NCBI GenBank assembly: GCA_016720825.1
Contig: JADKJV010000012.1
Span: 1 to 64,000, forward strand
Direction of reading: 5' to 3'
Origin: Chitinophagaceae bacterium
GTDB taxonomy: Bacteria > Bacteroidota > Bacteroidia > Chitinophagales > Chitinophagaceae
Length of the DNA: 64,000 nucleotides
Positions 9,638 to 19,734 of this stretch are shown here, piece after piece; the first letter of the stretch is position 1; each line of letters begins with the position of its first letter. Below the pieces are notes generated by a model that was not told the DNA's origin, searched no databases, and saw nothing but the letters and a program-made list of their open reading frames with translations. Position numbers and translations under genes: made by a program.

Positions 9638-11920
9638 TTACTTAACGAGCTCAAACTCCCCTCTCTTCGTTTCCGAAGAATTCGTTCCGATAAACACCTG
9701 GAACTTGCCGGGTTCTGAATCATACTTCAGGCTGGCGTTATAGAATTTCAGCAATTCATTATTGATCACAAAACTGATTTCTTTTGATTCTCCCTTTTTC
9801 AGGAAAACTTTCTGGAAACCTTTGAGTTCTTTCAGCGGGCGGCCGATCGTGCCGACGAGATCACGGATGTACAGCTGTACGGTTTCTTCGCCATCATAAT
9901 TCCCGGTGTTGCTGACAGTAACTGTTGCGGTTATGGTTTCAGCGGCTTTCATGGTGTTGCCACTGAGACGGAGATCGCTGTAGCTGAATTTTGTATAGCT
10001 CAAACCGTAACCGAAAGGATACAACGGGCTGTTGGGCGCATCGAGATAATTGGATTTGAATTTTCCGAAATTATCACCATCGTTGGGACGGCCTGTACTT
10101 TTAGCCGCATAATAGATAGGAATCTGTCCCATGTTACGCGGGAATGTCATGGTGAGTTTACCGGAAGGATTGTAATCACCAAAGATCACATCTGCCACTG
10201 CATTACCGGCTTCTGTTCCGGGATGCCATACTTCGATGATAGCAGGCACGGTTTTACTTTCCGCTTCAATCACCTGGGGCCGGCCACTCATTAATACCAT
10301 CACAATAGGTTTACCTGTTTTTTGCAGGGCAGCAATGAGTCTTTTCTGGCTGGCGGGCAAACTCAGGTCGGTACGACTGGCAGCTTCACCACTCATTTCA
10401 CTGGCTTCACCAGCAACGAGTACAACTACCTGCGCTTTATTGGCAGCCGCAACTGCTTCATCAATCATTTCTTCAGGGCTGCGTTTATCAATGTCTATGC
10501 GGGGGCCGAATACGTTTACATGTGCAGCGAGCGCTGAGTCATCGGAAATATTTGCGCCTTTGGCATAGATGATTTCTGCACGGCCACTGAGCATATTTTT
10601 AAATCCTTCTAAAACAGTCACGGCATATTTTGAATCACCGCTAACCGCCCAGGTGCCCAGCATGTTTTCACGGCTGTCGGCCAGCGGGCCAATCAGCGCG
10701 ATAGTTCCTGTTTTTTTCAGGGGTAATAACTGGTTATCATTTTTCAGCAATACAAAGGTGTGACGTGCTGCTTCGCGGGTGAATTTGCGAACCTCCGCAT
10801 TCATCACTTCACTCTTCATGCGCTCTTCATTGCAATAGCGGAAAGGATCTTCGAAGAGACCCAGTTTATATTTGGCTTCCAGAATCCTGCGGCAGGCATC
10901 ATCAATTGTTTTCAGCGTTACTTTACCTTCTGCCAGTGATTTTTTAATGGTAGTCAGGAAACCTTCGCCCACCATATCCATATCCAGTCCGGCATTCAGC
11001 GCCAGGGCAGAGCAATTCTGGAGATCGCCCATACCATGATCCATCATTTCATTGAGGGATGTATAGTCAGACACTACAAATCCTTTAAAGCCCCACTGTT
11101 TGCGAAGCAGATCTGTCAGCAGCCATTTATTGCCTGTGGCAGGCACACCATTGATTTCATTGAAAGAACTCATCACACTGCCTGTACCGGCATCTACTGC
11201 CGCTTTATACGGAGGCAGGTATTCGTTGTACATTTTCACCAGGCTCATATCGGTGGTGTTGTAATCACGGCCGGCCTCTGCAGCACCGTATAATGCAAAG
11301 TGTTTTACACAAGCCATTAGTGTATTGTTCTTCGACAAATCATTGCCCTGGTAGCCTCTTACCATGGCCTTGCTGACCTGTGAACCGAGATAAGGATCTT
11401 CACCGGCGCCTTCTGCCACACGGCCCCAGCGGGGATCGCGCGCAATATCAACCATGGGTGAAAAAGCCCAGTTCAGTCCGTCAGCCGATGCTTCATTGGC
11501 TGCAGCAGCTGCTGTACTTTGAATCAGGGGAATATCCCAGCTGCTGGCTAATCCCAGCGGAATAGGGAAAGTGGTTTTATAACCATGGATCACATCGGAT
11601 CCAAATAGCAGGGGGATTTTAAGTCTGGTTTGAGTAACGGCTATCGTCTGCACCGTTTTAATCTTTTCCATCCCGATCACACCAAACAAACCGCCAACCT
11701 GGCCATTCCTGATTTTTGTATCCACGTCCTGGCTTACCACGGCACCAGTAAGAATCCCGCCGCCGGGTGTAAGCAGGTTCAGCTGGCCGATTTTCTCCTC
11801 CAATGTCATTTTCTTCATCAGCGCATCCACAAATACTTTCATTTTTGCGTCCTGCGATTGTGCCGTTGCGGCAACCAGGACCAATAGGGCCAATAGTAGT
11901 CTTTGCAAGCCTTTCATCAT
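9638..11920 (-). CDS. bglX: Beta-glucosidase BglX, glycoside hydrolase family 3
   Basis: Intact 760-aa exported GH3 enzyme; the signal peptide ends around residue 22. Order: TIM-barrel domain with MTLEEKIGQLN, WAFSPMVDIARDPRWGR, the KHF substrate-contact motif at about 206-208 and the catalytic nucleophile Asp285 in VVSDYTS. Then come the alpha/beta sandwich (LPLKKTGTIALIGPLAD) and the C-terminal FnIII-like domain (VSNTGNYDGEETVQLYI). It releases glucose from the non-reducing end of beta-linked gluco-oligosaccharides in the periplasm. As the last gene of the PUL it would finish off oligosaccharides made by the GH144 and GH30 enzymes. Linkage preference (beta-1,2 or beta-1,6) cannot be read from the sequence. 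Confidence 0.92.
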   Translation of the reverse strand: MMKGLQRLLLALLVLVAATAQSQDAKMKVFVDALMKKMTLEEKIGQLNLLTPGGGILTGAVVSQDVDTKIRNGQVGGLFGVIGMEKIKTVQTIAVTQTRLKIPLLFGSDVIHGYKTTFPIPLGLASSWDIPLIQSTAAAAANEASADGLNWAFSPMVDIARDPRWGRVAEGAGEDPYLGSQVSKAMVRGYQGNDLSKNNTLMACVKHFALYGAAEAGRDYNTTDMSLVKMYNEYLPPYKAAVDAGTGSVMSSFNEINGVPATGNKWLLTDLLRKQWGFKGFVVSDYTSLNEMMDHGMGDLQNCSALALNAGLDMDMVGEGFLTTIKKSLAEGKVTLKTIDDACRRILEAKYKLGLFEDPFRYCNEERMKSEVMNAEVRKFTREAARHTFVLLKNDNQLLPLKKTGTIALIGPLADSRENMLGTWAVSGDSKYAVTVLEGFKNMLSGRAEIIYAKGANISDDSALAAHVNVFGPRIDIDKRSPEEMIDEAVAAANKAQVVVLVAGEASEMSGEAASRTDLSLPASQKRLIAALQKTGKPIVMVLMSGRPQVIEAESKTVPAIIEVWHPGTEAGNAVADVIFGDYNPSGKLTMTFPRNMGQIPIYYAAKSTGRPNDGDNFGKFKSNYLDAPNSPLYPFGYGLSYTKFSYSDLRLSGNTMKAAETITATVTVSNTGNYDGEETVQLYIRDLVGTIGRPLKELKGFQKVFLKKGESKEISFVINNELLKFYNASLKYDSEPGKFQVFIGTNSSETKRGEFELVK

Positions 11921-11949
11921 ATACGATTTATCATTGTTAAAAAAACAGT

Positions 11950-13723
11950 TTAATCCACTTTAATAGTCTGGAAACGGTCCGATACTCCGTTTTCGTTGAC
12001 GGCTTCAATGGTGAAATAATAAGCCTTCTGCAGATCCATCGCCTTGAACCAATATTCATTCAGGTCATGAACCATCACACAGTTATACAGTTTATCGGGT
12101 GCTGTGCCGTAATAAATATTATACGCATACGCATTATCCACCGGGCTCCATCGGATCCAGCCGCTGCGTTTGTCTTTCTCTGTGCGTAACACCATAAAGG
12201 TTTTCACCGCAGCAGGTTTGGCACCGTTTCCGTTTCCAAATACCCGGAATCCGCTGAGTGCAAATTTACCGGTTGGCATTTTCAGGTTCTCCAGTTTGAG
12301 ATAACGGGTTTGAACCGGTTGCGGCAGTTCTATATAATCATGCGGTACATCTTTGGTGTTAGCGGATTTATCCACGAGCACCGTCCATTTTTTCCCGTCC
12401 GATGATGCATAAATTTTATACTGATGGGAAACACCCTGTGATTTACCAAGGAACTCTGCATCCTGGTCTGCATAATTAAGCTGGATGGCATTCACCGTTG
12501 ACATGTTTCCGAGATCTGTTTGTATCCACTCCCCTTTATTCCCTGTGGCTGCACTCCAGTATGTTTTCATGCTTTCATCCACGGCATTGTTTGCTGAATA
12601 AGAACCCAGCGTGGAAGATACCTGCACCGGTTTCTTGTAATTCAGCAGCATCCATCCGGTGAAACGGCTTTTCAAATGATCAGCCGGTCCGTTGGGCAGG
12701 TAATGCGGGTAATCACCAAAAGCGGTATTGCAGTACATGATATCATCTTTATCAAAACCTGCCGGCCAGATACCGATCCTTCTTTCGAAATTATTTTTCA
12801 CAGAAAGCATGATGGTGCTTACATGCCAGTAATTATGATCGTTGTCCTGGAACGTGGCTCCATGTCCGGCCCCACGGGCAAAACCACCCAGTTTCATACT
12901 CAGCGGGTCAGACTGGTCCCTGAAATCACCGACAGGATTTCCCATCGGTGTCTGGCCTACTGCCACGCCATCCGCATAGCCGCTGAATTCAGTACCCGGT
13001 GCGCCGTATTGCAGGTAGTATTTATTATTATGTTTCGTCATCCAGGCGCCTTCCATAAAAGGATCGAGGAAAGTATTATCCATGTGTTCACCAAATCGCT
13101 GCCAGCCAAAGCGCCAGGCTTTGAGTGAATACATCTCGCGGCGTGTGCCGATGGGTTTAAATGTTTTGCGGTCCAGCTCCACACCATACAACGGATACAC
13201 ATTGCTGCTGCCATTATACATATACAGCCGGCCGTCATCATCTGTAAAAAATGCAGGGTCCCAGCCACCGATTTCAAATGAATCCACCAGCGGTTTCCAC
13301 ACATTCCCTTTGGGATCAGTGCTCATCCATAAAGTAAACTTGCTGGTATACGTTGAACCAAATACAATCATGGTATCACCTACCACACCAACGGCCGGTG
13401 CACAGAGCTCATCATATCCTTCATTCCAGGGGCGGAGGAAAGCGGCGGGAGTTGAAAGTCCAGTTAATCATATCATGGCTCCACCAGTAACCCCACTGGT
13501 TTGTACTGAACAGGTAATAATCATTTTTATAATTTACAATTACCGGATCAGCAGTTGCGCGGTGCTTACCCCATTCACTGAAATTGGGGATTGGCGTGTA
13601 GCCATAATCTATATTGATAGGGTTGCAGTAGGTTTTTTGCTGGGCACTTACCGGACCTGCAGCAATGACTGCCATAAATATGAATGCAAGCCATCTCCTG
13701 GTGAATTCCATCCCTGTATTCAT
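11950..13723 (-). CDS. GH43-like protein with discoidin (F5/8 type C) and FnIII domains, frameshifted
   Basis: A secreted protein of about 590 aa. A signal peptide (WLAFIFMAVIAAGPVSA) is followed by a five-bladed-propeller GH43-type region: CNPINIDYGY, ATADPVIVNYKNDYYLFST, WDPAFFTDDDGRLYMYNGS and FMEGAWMTKHNNKYYLQYG. Then come a discoidin-like domain (residues about 370-490 of the joined protein; AVDESMKTYWSAA, GEWIQTDLG) and a C-terminal FnIII domain (GWIRWSPVDNAYAYNIYYG). One indel near 13432 splits it; dropping a C from CCGCCGC gives RAFLRPWNEGYDELC and joins the pieces. It ends 29 bp before bglX. Substrate is unclear; GH43-like proteins in glucan PULs are not well characterised. Confidence 0.8.
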
Positions 13724-13726
13724 GTA

Positions 13727-15076
13727 TTATTTACTTTCTTTTAAATATGGACTTTGAAAATCCAGTTTCCGTAAACCATCTTTTATTTCCGGACAACTCA
13801 TAAACAGTTTCCAGATTAACCCTGTGCGGTAATTCTCAATCATGGCCACTATCGGCCCCTGGTCAATGGCCAGGTGTGAATGGGCATACCAGCCTTTCGT
13901 TTCATTAAACGCATCCACAAAACCATATTCACTCCAGATTTTATCGCCCAGGTCATAATAAAAATGTTTCAGGGCTTTCATGGAAAACTCAGGCGTGTAC
14001 GGGAAAGCCGATAAAGCAGCAGTGGGTGTTATCGTTCCCCAATCGTTGGTAGGTGAAAACGCATTATAACCGTCATACGTATCACTGGCTGTTAAGCCCC
14101 AGCAGTTTTCACCGTAACCTTTGAATTTTTTTGGGTTATCAACACAGTAATCATGATTGATGAGTGTATGGTTTTGATTCTGCTCCCAGTAATCCGCATA
14201 GCGGTCTTTCAGTCCGCGCGGATCAAGCCCGAGGAAAGAATAATGCGAAAAGAACAGCGGGCCGCCATAATCAAACCCAAGAGGCAAAGTATGGCTGTAG
14301 AATTTTTTACCATTGTTAAAGAAACTGCTTTGCGCCCAACCCCTGTGATATACATCAGCAGAAACGGGATATTCTTTCCCGCTGGCAGCGAGAATATAAA
14401 CAATCAGGCATTCATTAAATCCGCGGATGGGGAAATTCATCGTCCAGCCGTTATTGGGACTCCAGTGCCAGTACAGTACTTCCTGTCCGTCGCGGGTAAA
14501 CCAGTTCCATTCGATACCGGACCATAACCACTGGATATGATTGCGTAAATCATTTTCCAACGGCGTGTTGGCATTGAAGTATTGACGGGCACATAACAAA
14601 CCCTCAAAGAGGTACGACGTTTCAACCAGATCTGCACCATCATCTTTCCTGCCGAAAGGAATGGTTTTTCCGGTAGTGCCGTTCATCCAGTGTGCAAAAG
14701 CGCCGTGATAGGAATCAGCTTTCAGCAGGAACCGTGTCATTTTCAACAGCAGTCTTGCAGCTGTATCCCGGCTGATCCATTTTCTTTCCACGGCCACAAT
14801 CATACTCATGATACCAAAACCGGTTCCACCCACGGCAATGGTTTCATGGCCGTAGTCTTCTGTATTGCTTCTTTCACGGGCCATGCCGCTTACCGGATGG
14901 GCAAAATCCCAGAAATAACGGAAGGTTTGTTTTTGCACAAGATCCAGCAATGCGGAGTCGCTGAGCTGGAGTGTCCTGGCAGCAGGATTGAATCCTGTAA
15001 CTGCAACCTGGTTTTTTTGCGCAATCGCATGGAGTGAAACCAGGCAGAACAGGAAAGCCAGTATTTTTTTATTCAT
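13727..15076 (-). CDS. GH144 endo-beta-1,2-glucanase-like protein (copy 1)
   Basis: 449 aa, signal peptide ending near residue 20, then the glucoamylase-like (alpha/alpha)6 domain: ALLDLVQKQTFRYFWDFAHP, GMARERSN, GGTGFGIMS, YHGAFAHWMNGTTGKTIPF. The acidic pattern D145-x3-D149-xx-E152 (in KDDGADLVE) and Glu222 (in GFNECLIVY) matches the spacing of catalytic-site acids I recall for the Chitinophaga pinensis GH144 enzyme. Founding members cleave beta-1,2-glucan to sophoro-oligosaccharides. It lies 18 bp downstream of a second GH144 gene, so the two look like a tandem duplication with divergence. Other GH144-like proteins of different linkage may exist, so specificity is a prediction. Confidence 0.85.
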   Translation of the reverse strand: MNKKILAFLFCLVSLHAIAQKNQVAVTGFNPAARTLQLSDSALLDLVQKQTFRYFWDFAHPVSGMARERSNTEDYGHETIAVGGTGFGIMSMIVAVERKWISRDTAARLLLKMTRFLLKADSYHGAFAHWMNGTTGKTIPFGRKDDGADLVETSYLFEGLLCARQYFNANTPLENDLRNHIQWLWSGIEWNWFTRDGQEVLYWHWSPNNGWTMNFPIRGFNECLIVYILAASGKEYPVSADVYHRGWAQSSFFNNGKKFYSHTLPLGFDYGGPLFFSHYSFLGLDPRGLKDRYADYWEQNQNHTLINHDYCVDNPKKFKGYGENCWGLTASDTYDGYNAFSPTNDWGTITPTAALSAFPYTPEFSMKALKHFYYDLGDKIWSEYGFVDAFNETKGWYAHSHLAIDQGPIVAMIENYRTGLIWKLFMSCPEIKDGLRKLDFQSPYLKESK

Positions 15077-15094
15077 GCCGTTGGCGTTTTCAGC

Positions 15095-16777
15095 TTATAA
15101 ATATGGGGCGGTGAAGCCCAGTACATTTTTCAATCCGTTTTTAACTTCCGGGCAGCTGGTCAGTAAATTCCATACCAGCTGGGTGCGGTAATTTTCAATC
15201 ATCACGATAATCGGACCCTGGTCAATGGCCAGTGTAGAATTGGCAAACCAGATATCCTTCAGGCTGAATGCATCCACAAACCCGTATTGCTTGAATATCT
15301 TATCACCAAGTTTGTAATAGAAAAACTTCAGGGCATTCATACTTTCTGTGGGCGTGTAAGGAAACGAAGCCAGTGCTGCGGTGGGTGCAATCACACCCAG
15401 GTCATTATTGGGCTCGCTGGCTGAATATCCACCCGGAATATCACTGGCTGTTAAACCCCAGCAAAGATTGCTGTATCCGTAATAATTGCGGGGATTGGCC
15501 CGGCAATATTCGTAATTGATTTTAGCATGGTTGGTTGTCTGGGTCTGGTAATTGGCATACTGATCAGCCAACCCGGTTGGGTTGATCCCGAGGAAAGAAT
15601 AATGTGCCCAGAAAAGCGGACCGCCATTGGAAGGACCAAGTGGCAGTGGCAGACCATAATAATTACCATTGGTAACCATACCGCCATTGCGGGCCCAGCC
15701 TTCTTTATATACAATCTGCGGGATGGCTGATGTGTTGGATGAAGCGGCCATGATATAAGTAATCAGGCATTCATTCCATCCCTGGATTTTAAAATTCATA
15801 TCCCAGTTGTAATTGGGACTCCAGTGCCAGTACAGTGCATTCTGCCCGCCCTGGCGAAACCAGCTCCATTGTACACCATCCCAGATGGTATTGATATCTG
15901 TGCGCAATTGTGTTTCCGCTGCATCAACACCACTGAAATACTGGCGGGCAGTCAGTAAGCCGGCCATTAAATAAGATGTTTCCACCAGGTCAGCACCATC
16001 ATCTTTTGTACTGAATGGTATTACCACGCCGGTTGTTCCGTTCAGCCAGTGCGGGAAAGCACCGTGGAATTTCTGCGCTGTGTTTTTAAGAAAAGCAACG
16101 ATAGTCTGCATGCGGGCCAGGCCCTGTGCACGGGTGATGAAGTTACGGCTGACAGCAACCGGAATGGCCATGATACCAAAACCGGAACCACCTGAAGTAA
16201 CGGTTTCATTATTGCCGTTGCTGCGTTCACGTGCCAGACCACTGACGGGGTGTCCAAAATCCCAGAAATATTTAAACGTCTGCTGCTCGACTAAATCAAG
16301 CAATGCATTATCACTGATGATGGGGAATTTATCTGATGAGTCAAGCTGGGTGGTGAAAGGAATGGATACATCCGTTGAGAGACTGCCTTGTTTGACTGAT
16401 TTCAGGTTTGCATTCACAGAAATTGTATACCGGGTAAGGTATTTCATCGAAGCAGTTGGCGTTACCACCACCGTGCTGTCGTGGTTTTCATAACCCATAC
16501 TGGTTCCAATTGCGCTGCTGCCTGATTCCACAATAGAAATGGCACCCACGGTACCGCGGTCAACCGCGTTGCTGAATGAAAGCCTGATCACCGCTGATGC
16601 CCTCACGTTCAGGTTGCCGGATGACTGGGCAGTAGTTGCATCAAATTTTGCAGTGACTAATGATATAGGTACCGGCGGTAATGGTGGCGGGTCGGGTGTA
16701 CCTTTCTTGCCACAGTCCGCTGCCAGCAAAGCCGGTACAAAAAGTAATGCGCCAATATACCTGAACGTTTTTTTCAT
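15095..16777 (-). CDS. GH144 endo-beta-1,2-glucanase-like lipoprotein with N-terminal Ig-like domain (copy 2)
   Basis: 560 aa. Lipobox LLAADC (Cys22), a Pro-rich linker (TPDPPPLPPVP), then a Big_5/SbsA-type Ig-like domain at about 35-145, and the GH144 domain from about 155 (ALLDLVEQQTFKYFWDFGHP). The acidic motif is D259-x3-D263-xx-E266 in KDDGADLVETSYL, with a later Glu in GWNECLITY. Probably anchored to the outer membrane, where it would make the first cuts in long glucan. Copy 1, with a simple signal peptide, would act in the periplasm (inference from the signal type). Lies 10 bp from the upstream GH30 gene. Confidence 0.85.
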   Translation of the reverse strand: MKKTFRYIGALLFVPALLAADCGKKGTPDPPPLPPVPISLVTAKFDATTAQSSGNLNVRASAVIRLSFSNAVDRGTVGAISIVESGSSAIGTSMGYENHDSTVVVTPTASMKYLTRYTISVNANLKSVKQGSLSTDVSIPFTTQLDSSDKFPIISDNALLDLVEQQTFKYFWDFGHPVSGLARERSNGNNETVTSGGSGFGIMAIPVAVSRNFITRAQGLARMQTIVAFLKNTAQKFHGAFPHWLNGTTGVVIPFSTKDDGADLVETSYLMAGLLTARQYFSGVDAAETQLRTDINTIWDGVQWSWFRQGGQNALYWHWSPNYNWDMNFKIQGWNECLITYIMAASSNTSAIPQIVYKEGWARNGGMVTNGNYYGLPLPLGPSNGGPLFWAHYSFLGINPTGLADQYANYQTQTTNHAKINYEYCRANPRNYYGYSNLCWGLTASDIPGGYSASEPNNDLGVIAPTAALASFPYTPTESMNALKFFYYKLGDKIFKQYGFVDAFSLKDIWFANSTLAIDQGPIIVMIENYRTQLVWNLLTSCPEVKNGLKNVLGFTAPYL

Positions 16778-16786
16778 TCGCTGATT

Positions 16787-18250
16787 TTATAAAATTAAAG
16801 TAGCGATGGAATGCGGGCGTGCTGTAACAGTAGCTGCTTTACCGCGGATCCAAACAGAATAAGGTGTATTGATATTTCCCTGGTTCATCACAATCACTAC
16901 GAGTTTGCCATCGGGGTTGAGAAATGCTGTGGTGAGTAACTGGCTGCGGCTCGCAGCGGCAATTACCCTTTTCGCACCGGGTTGGATAAACTTGGAGAAA
17001 TGGCCAATATAATAATAGGAATTTGTGTAACTCACTTTACCGGTTTTGGTATCGCCATGCACAGGGGCGAAACAGAAATTCTGCACGTGGTTCGGGCCAC
17101 CGGTTTCATCCAGCAGCACATTCCAGTCTGTAAAGCCAACCATACCGTTATTAAAATCATTGATCATAGAACGGCCGTATTCTTCTCCCAGTGCCCAGTT
17201 GTAAAACTTGGCTGCGTTATAGCTTTCGGCGCATCCTTCTGTAAAGAAAATATTTTTATCAGGATAAGCTTCGTGTACCCTGCTGATGTTGTCATACATG
17301 GGTGTGCCGCCGCTCCAGTCTTCATACCAATGGAAACCGATACCCCAGATATATTTGGCGGCTTCGGGGTCATCGAAATATGTCTGGGCCCGCTGGTAAA
17401 CCAGGTCGCGGTTATGATCCCACACAATGATCTTTTTATCTTTCAGTCCTTCTTTTTCCATGGTGGGACCGAGATGGTTTTTCAGGAAATCCCTTTCTTC
17501 TTCACCGGTAAAGATGCAGCTTTCCCAGCGCTGGGTGGCCATGGGTTCATTTTGAACAGAGATGCCCCAGATGGGGATACCTTCTTTCTCAAAAGCTTTT
17601 ACAAATTTTGTATAGTATAAAGCCCAGCTTTTGGCAGCACTCTCTTTCAGTTTACCGCCGTGAAGCATGTCGTTATTATCCTTCATCCAGGAAGGAGGGC
17701 TCCAGGGGCTGGCGAACACATTCAGTTTATTCCCGGCCGCTTTCATGGCTTCCTTGATCATGGGGATTTTGAACTTCTTATCATGATCAATATTGAATGT
17801 ACCCAATGTGCTGTCATTCTCTGCCACATAGGTGTACATATCACTGCTGAAATCGCAGCTGTTGATATTGGTACGCGCGACCGTATAACCTATACCATCC
17901 TTCGGGTCATATAATGCTTTGATAATTTCCTGCCGGGAAGCCGCAGGCAGTTTGTAAAACGTTTCTGCAGATGCATCTGTAATGGCACCGCCGATCCCAA
18001 AATAAGTCTGGAAGGTTTTGTCCGGATCAACAAATACAGACACTTCGTTTTCAAAAGGCTGGGGTTTATCACTGAAACTGGCGGTATCAGTGAGCGACAG
18101 GCGCAGTTCAGTACTGTCAGCCGTTGTGTAAACCGTTACTTTTTTTCCTTCAGTGGAAAATGTGGTACCGCTGCCTGTTTTTGCTGTTTCCTTATTTTCA
18201 TTGCAGGAAACGGCCATCACAGCTGTAAAAATAATCAGGATTCTTTTCAT
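16787..18250 (-). CDS. Glycoside hydrolase family 30 lipoprotein (glucosylceramidase/beta-1,6-glucanase-like), copy 1
   Basis: 487 aa with a lipoprotein signal (lipobox AVSC, Cys16). The GH30 barrel shows FGIGGAITDASAETFYKL, SPWSPPSWMKDN, the acid/base Glu235 in SVQNEPMATQRWESC and the nucleophile Glu338 in FFTEGCAES. The C-terminal beta-domain follows (GHFSKFIQPGAKRV). Bacteroidota PUL enzymes of this type are often beta-1,6-glucanases (GH30 subfamily 3). It is separated from the second GH30 gene by 17 bp. Identity to that paralog is moderate by eye, so the copies probably differ in product or substrate. Confidence 0.88.
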   Translation of the reverse strand: MKRILIIFTAVMAVSCNENKETAKTGSGTTFSTEGKKVTVYTTADSTELRLSLTDTASFSDKPQPFENEVSVFVDPDKTFQTYFGIGGAITDASAETFYKLPAASRQEIIKALYDPKDGIGYTVARTNINSCDFSSDMYTYVAENDSTLGTFNIDHDKKFKIPMIKEAMKAAGNKLNVFASPWSPPSWMKDNNDMLHGGKLKESAAKSWALYYTKFVKAFEKEGIPIWGISVQNEPMATQRWESCIFTGEEERDFLKNHLGPTMEKEGLKDKKIIVWDHNRDLVYQRAQTYFDDPEAAKYIWGIGFHWYEDWSGGTPMYDNISRVHEAYPDKNIFFTEGCAESYNAAKFYNWALGEEYGRSMINDFNNGMVGFTDWNVLLDETGGPNHVQNFCFAPVHGDTKTGKVSYTNSYYYIGHFSKFIQPGAKRVIAAASRSQLLTTAFLNPDGKLVVIVMNQGNINTPYSVWIRGKAATVTARPHSIATLIL

Positions 18251-18267
18251 GATGGGATTGTTAATCG

Positions 18268-19710
18268 TTACCAGATATATGTAGCCACAGCGCCTGCAGG
18301 AAGCGATGTGAATACGGATTTGCCTTTATAAGTAATATTAAAACCAGCTCCTGTTCCGTTCTCATTCACCACAATCAACACTTTTTTACCGGAAGGAGTA
18401 ACAAATGCAGCATTGGCCAGGTTTGTGGGCACATCTGAACTGATCCTGCGTGAACCCGCCGGGACAAATTTGGATGCATGTGCAATAATATAATAGCCTA
18501 CTTGCCTGGTGACTGTTGAACTCAGTATTTGTATGGCGCCTTTGCATTCTGTACAGCCACCCGGTGTATGCAGTGCATACGACTGGTCATTGGCCAGGTT
18601 CCATTCCAGCGACACTTTACTCCAGTTGCGCATGGCACCAATCACTACATTCTTTACATGCCATTTCAGGTCACCGTCAAAACTGCCTGTTGCACCGGTC
18701 CACTGTTCGGTGAAATAAAGATTCTTGGTGGGATACGCATCATGCACAGTTGACAAAGCACTGATATCACCGGCATAGAGGTGGAATGCAGAGCCATCAA
18801 TATAATTGCGTGCTGCTGCATCATTCAGTACTGTGATCGGGTAGTTGGGATTATCACAGTTATGATCCCATACAATGATTTTGGTGGTTAACCCGGCTGT
18901 CTGCAAAGCGGGGCCTAAATTATTCTTGATAAAATTAGCCTGTTCGGCAGCCGACATCAGCATGCTGGGATTATTGCCACCGTGCTGGGGTTCGTTCTGG
19001 ATAGTGACCGCATCTACAGTAATTCCTTTGGCCTGCATAGCCTGCAGGTACTTCACAAAATAGTTTGCATACGCGCTGTAATAAGCCGGTAGCAGGCTTC
19101 CGCCCATGGAATTGCCGTTATCCTTCATCCATACAGGCGGGCTCCAGGGAGAACCGAGTATTTTTATGGAAGGGTTAATGGCCAGGATATCTTTTAATAC
19201 AGGAATCAGGTCCTGGGTATCTTTTGACAACGTAAACTGTGCGAGTGTGGGATCAGTTTGTCCAACCGGAAGGTCATCATAACTGAAAACAGCCGGGCTC
19301 AGGTCAGAGGCACCGATACTGACACGCAGGTAACTCACCCCAATCGAATTGCTGCCGTTTCCGAACAGTTCATTCAGTAAGGCTGCTTTTTCTGCGGTGC
19401 CCATGCGGTTGATCAGGTAAGCACTGCCGCCGGTTAATGTATAACCAAAACCATCAATGGTCTGGTAGCCGACCGTGGAGTCTACTGTAATTGCCGGGAA
19501 ACCGCTGGTGGGGTTCCCGAATGAAAGCACAGTGGTTTGTTTTTGCAACAAAGCCGACTGGTCGCCTTTCGTCATCCACATATCCATATCATTGGTAGGC
19601 GTGGGAGGAACAACCGGGGGCGGATCAGGAGTCGTTTTCTTGGAACAATCGCCAAATACAAAGAAGCTGTACATGGCCGTAACAAATAATATCAGTTTTG
19701 TATTTAGCAT
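18268..19710 (-). CDS. Glycoside hydrolase family 30 lipoprotein, copy 2
   Basis: 480 aa. Signal peptide with a Cys at 22 (FVFGDCSKK) and a Pro-rich linker similar to GH144 copy 2 (TPDPPP), suggesting surface lipoprotein export. Catalytic features: IDGFGYTLTGGSAYLI, SPWSPPVWMKDN, acid/base Glu240 in TIQNEPQHGGN and nucleophile Glu335 in YFTEQWTGATG. The nucleophile context (EQWTG) differs from copy 1 (EGCAE). Predicted to cut beta-linked glucan, with beta-1,6 favoured from family knowledge. Part of the same minus-strand operon as copy 1. Confidence 0.88.
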   Translation of the reverse strand: MLNTKLILFVTAMYSFFVFGDCSKKTTPDPPPVVPPTPTNDMDMWMTKGDQSALLQKQTTVLSFGNPTSGFPAITVDSTVGYQTIDGFGYTLTGGSAYLINRMGTAEKAALLNELFGNGSNSIGVSYLRVSIGASDLSPAVFSYDDLPVGQTDPTLAQFTLSKDTQDLIPVLKDILAINPSIKILGSPWSPPVWMKDNGNSMGGSLLPAYYSAYANYFVKYLQAMQAKGITVDAVTIQNEPQHGGNNPSMLMSAAEQANFIKNNLGPALQTAGLTTKIIVWDHNCDNPNYPITVLNDAAARNYIDGSAFHLYAGDISALSTVHDAYPTKNLYFTEQWTGATGSFDGDLKWHVKNVVIGAMRNWSKVSLEWNLANDQSYALHTPGGCTECKGAIQILSSTVTRQVGYYIIAHASKFVPAGSRRISSDVPTNLANAAFVTPSGKKVLIVVNENGTGAGFNITYKGKSVFTSLPAGAVATYIW

Positions 19711-19734
19711 ACAATCAGGTTAAAGGTTATGGCA

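Noticed and set aside
9405..9743. Plus-strand ORF of 112 aa across the bglX terminator
   Set aside because: It overlaps the terminator and the end of bglX and shows no recognisable protein features; a shadow ORF.
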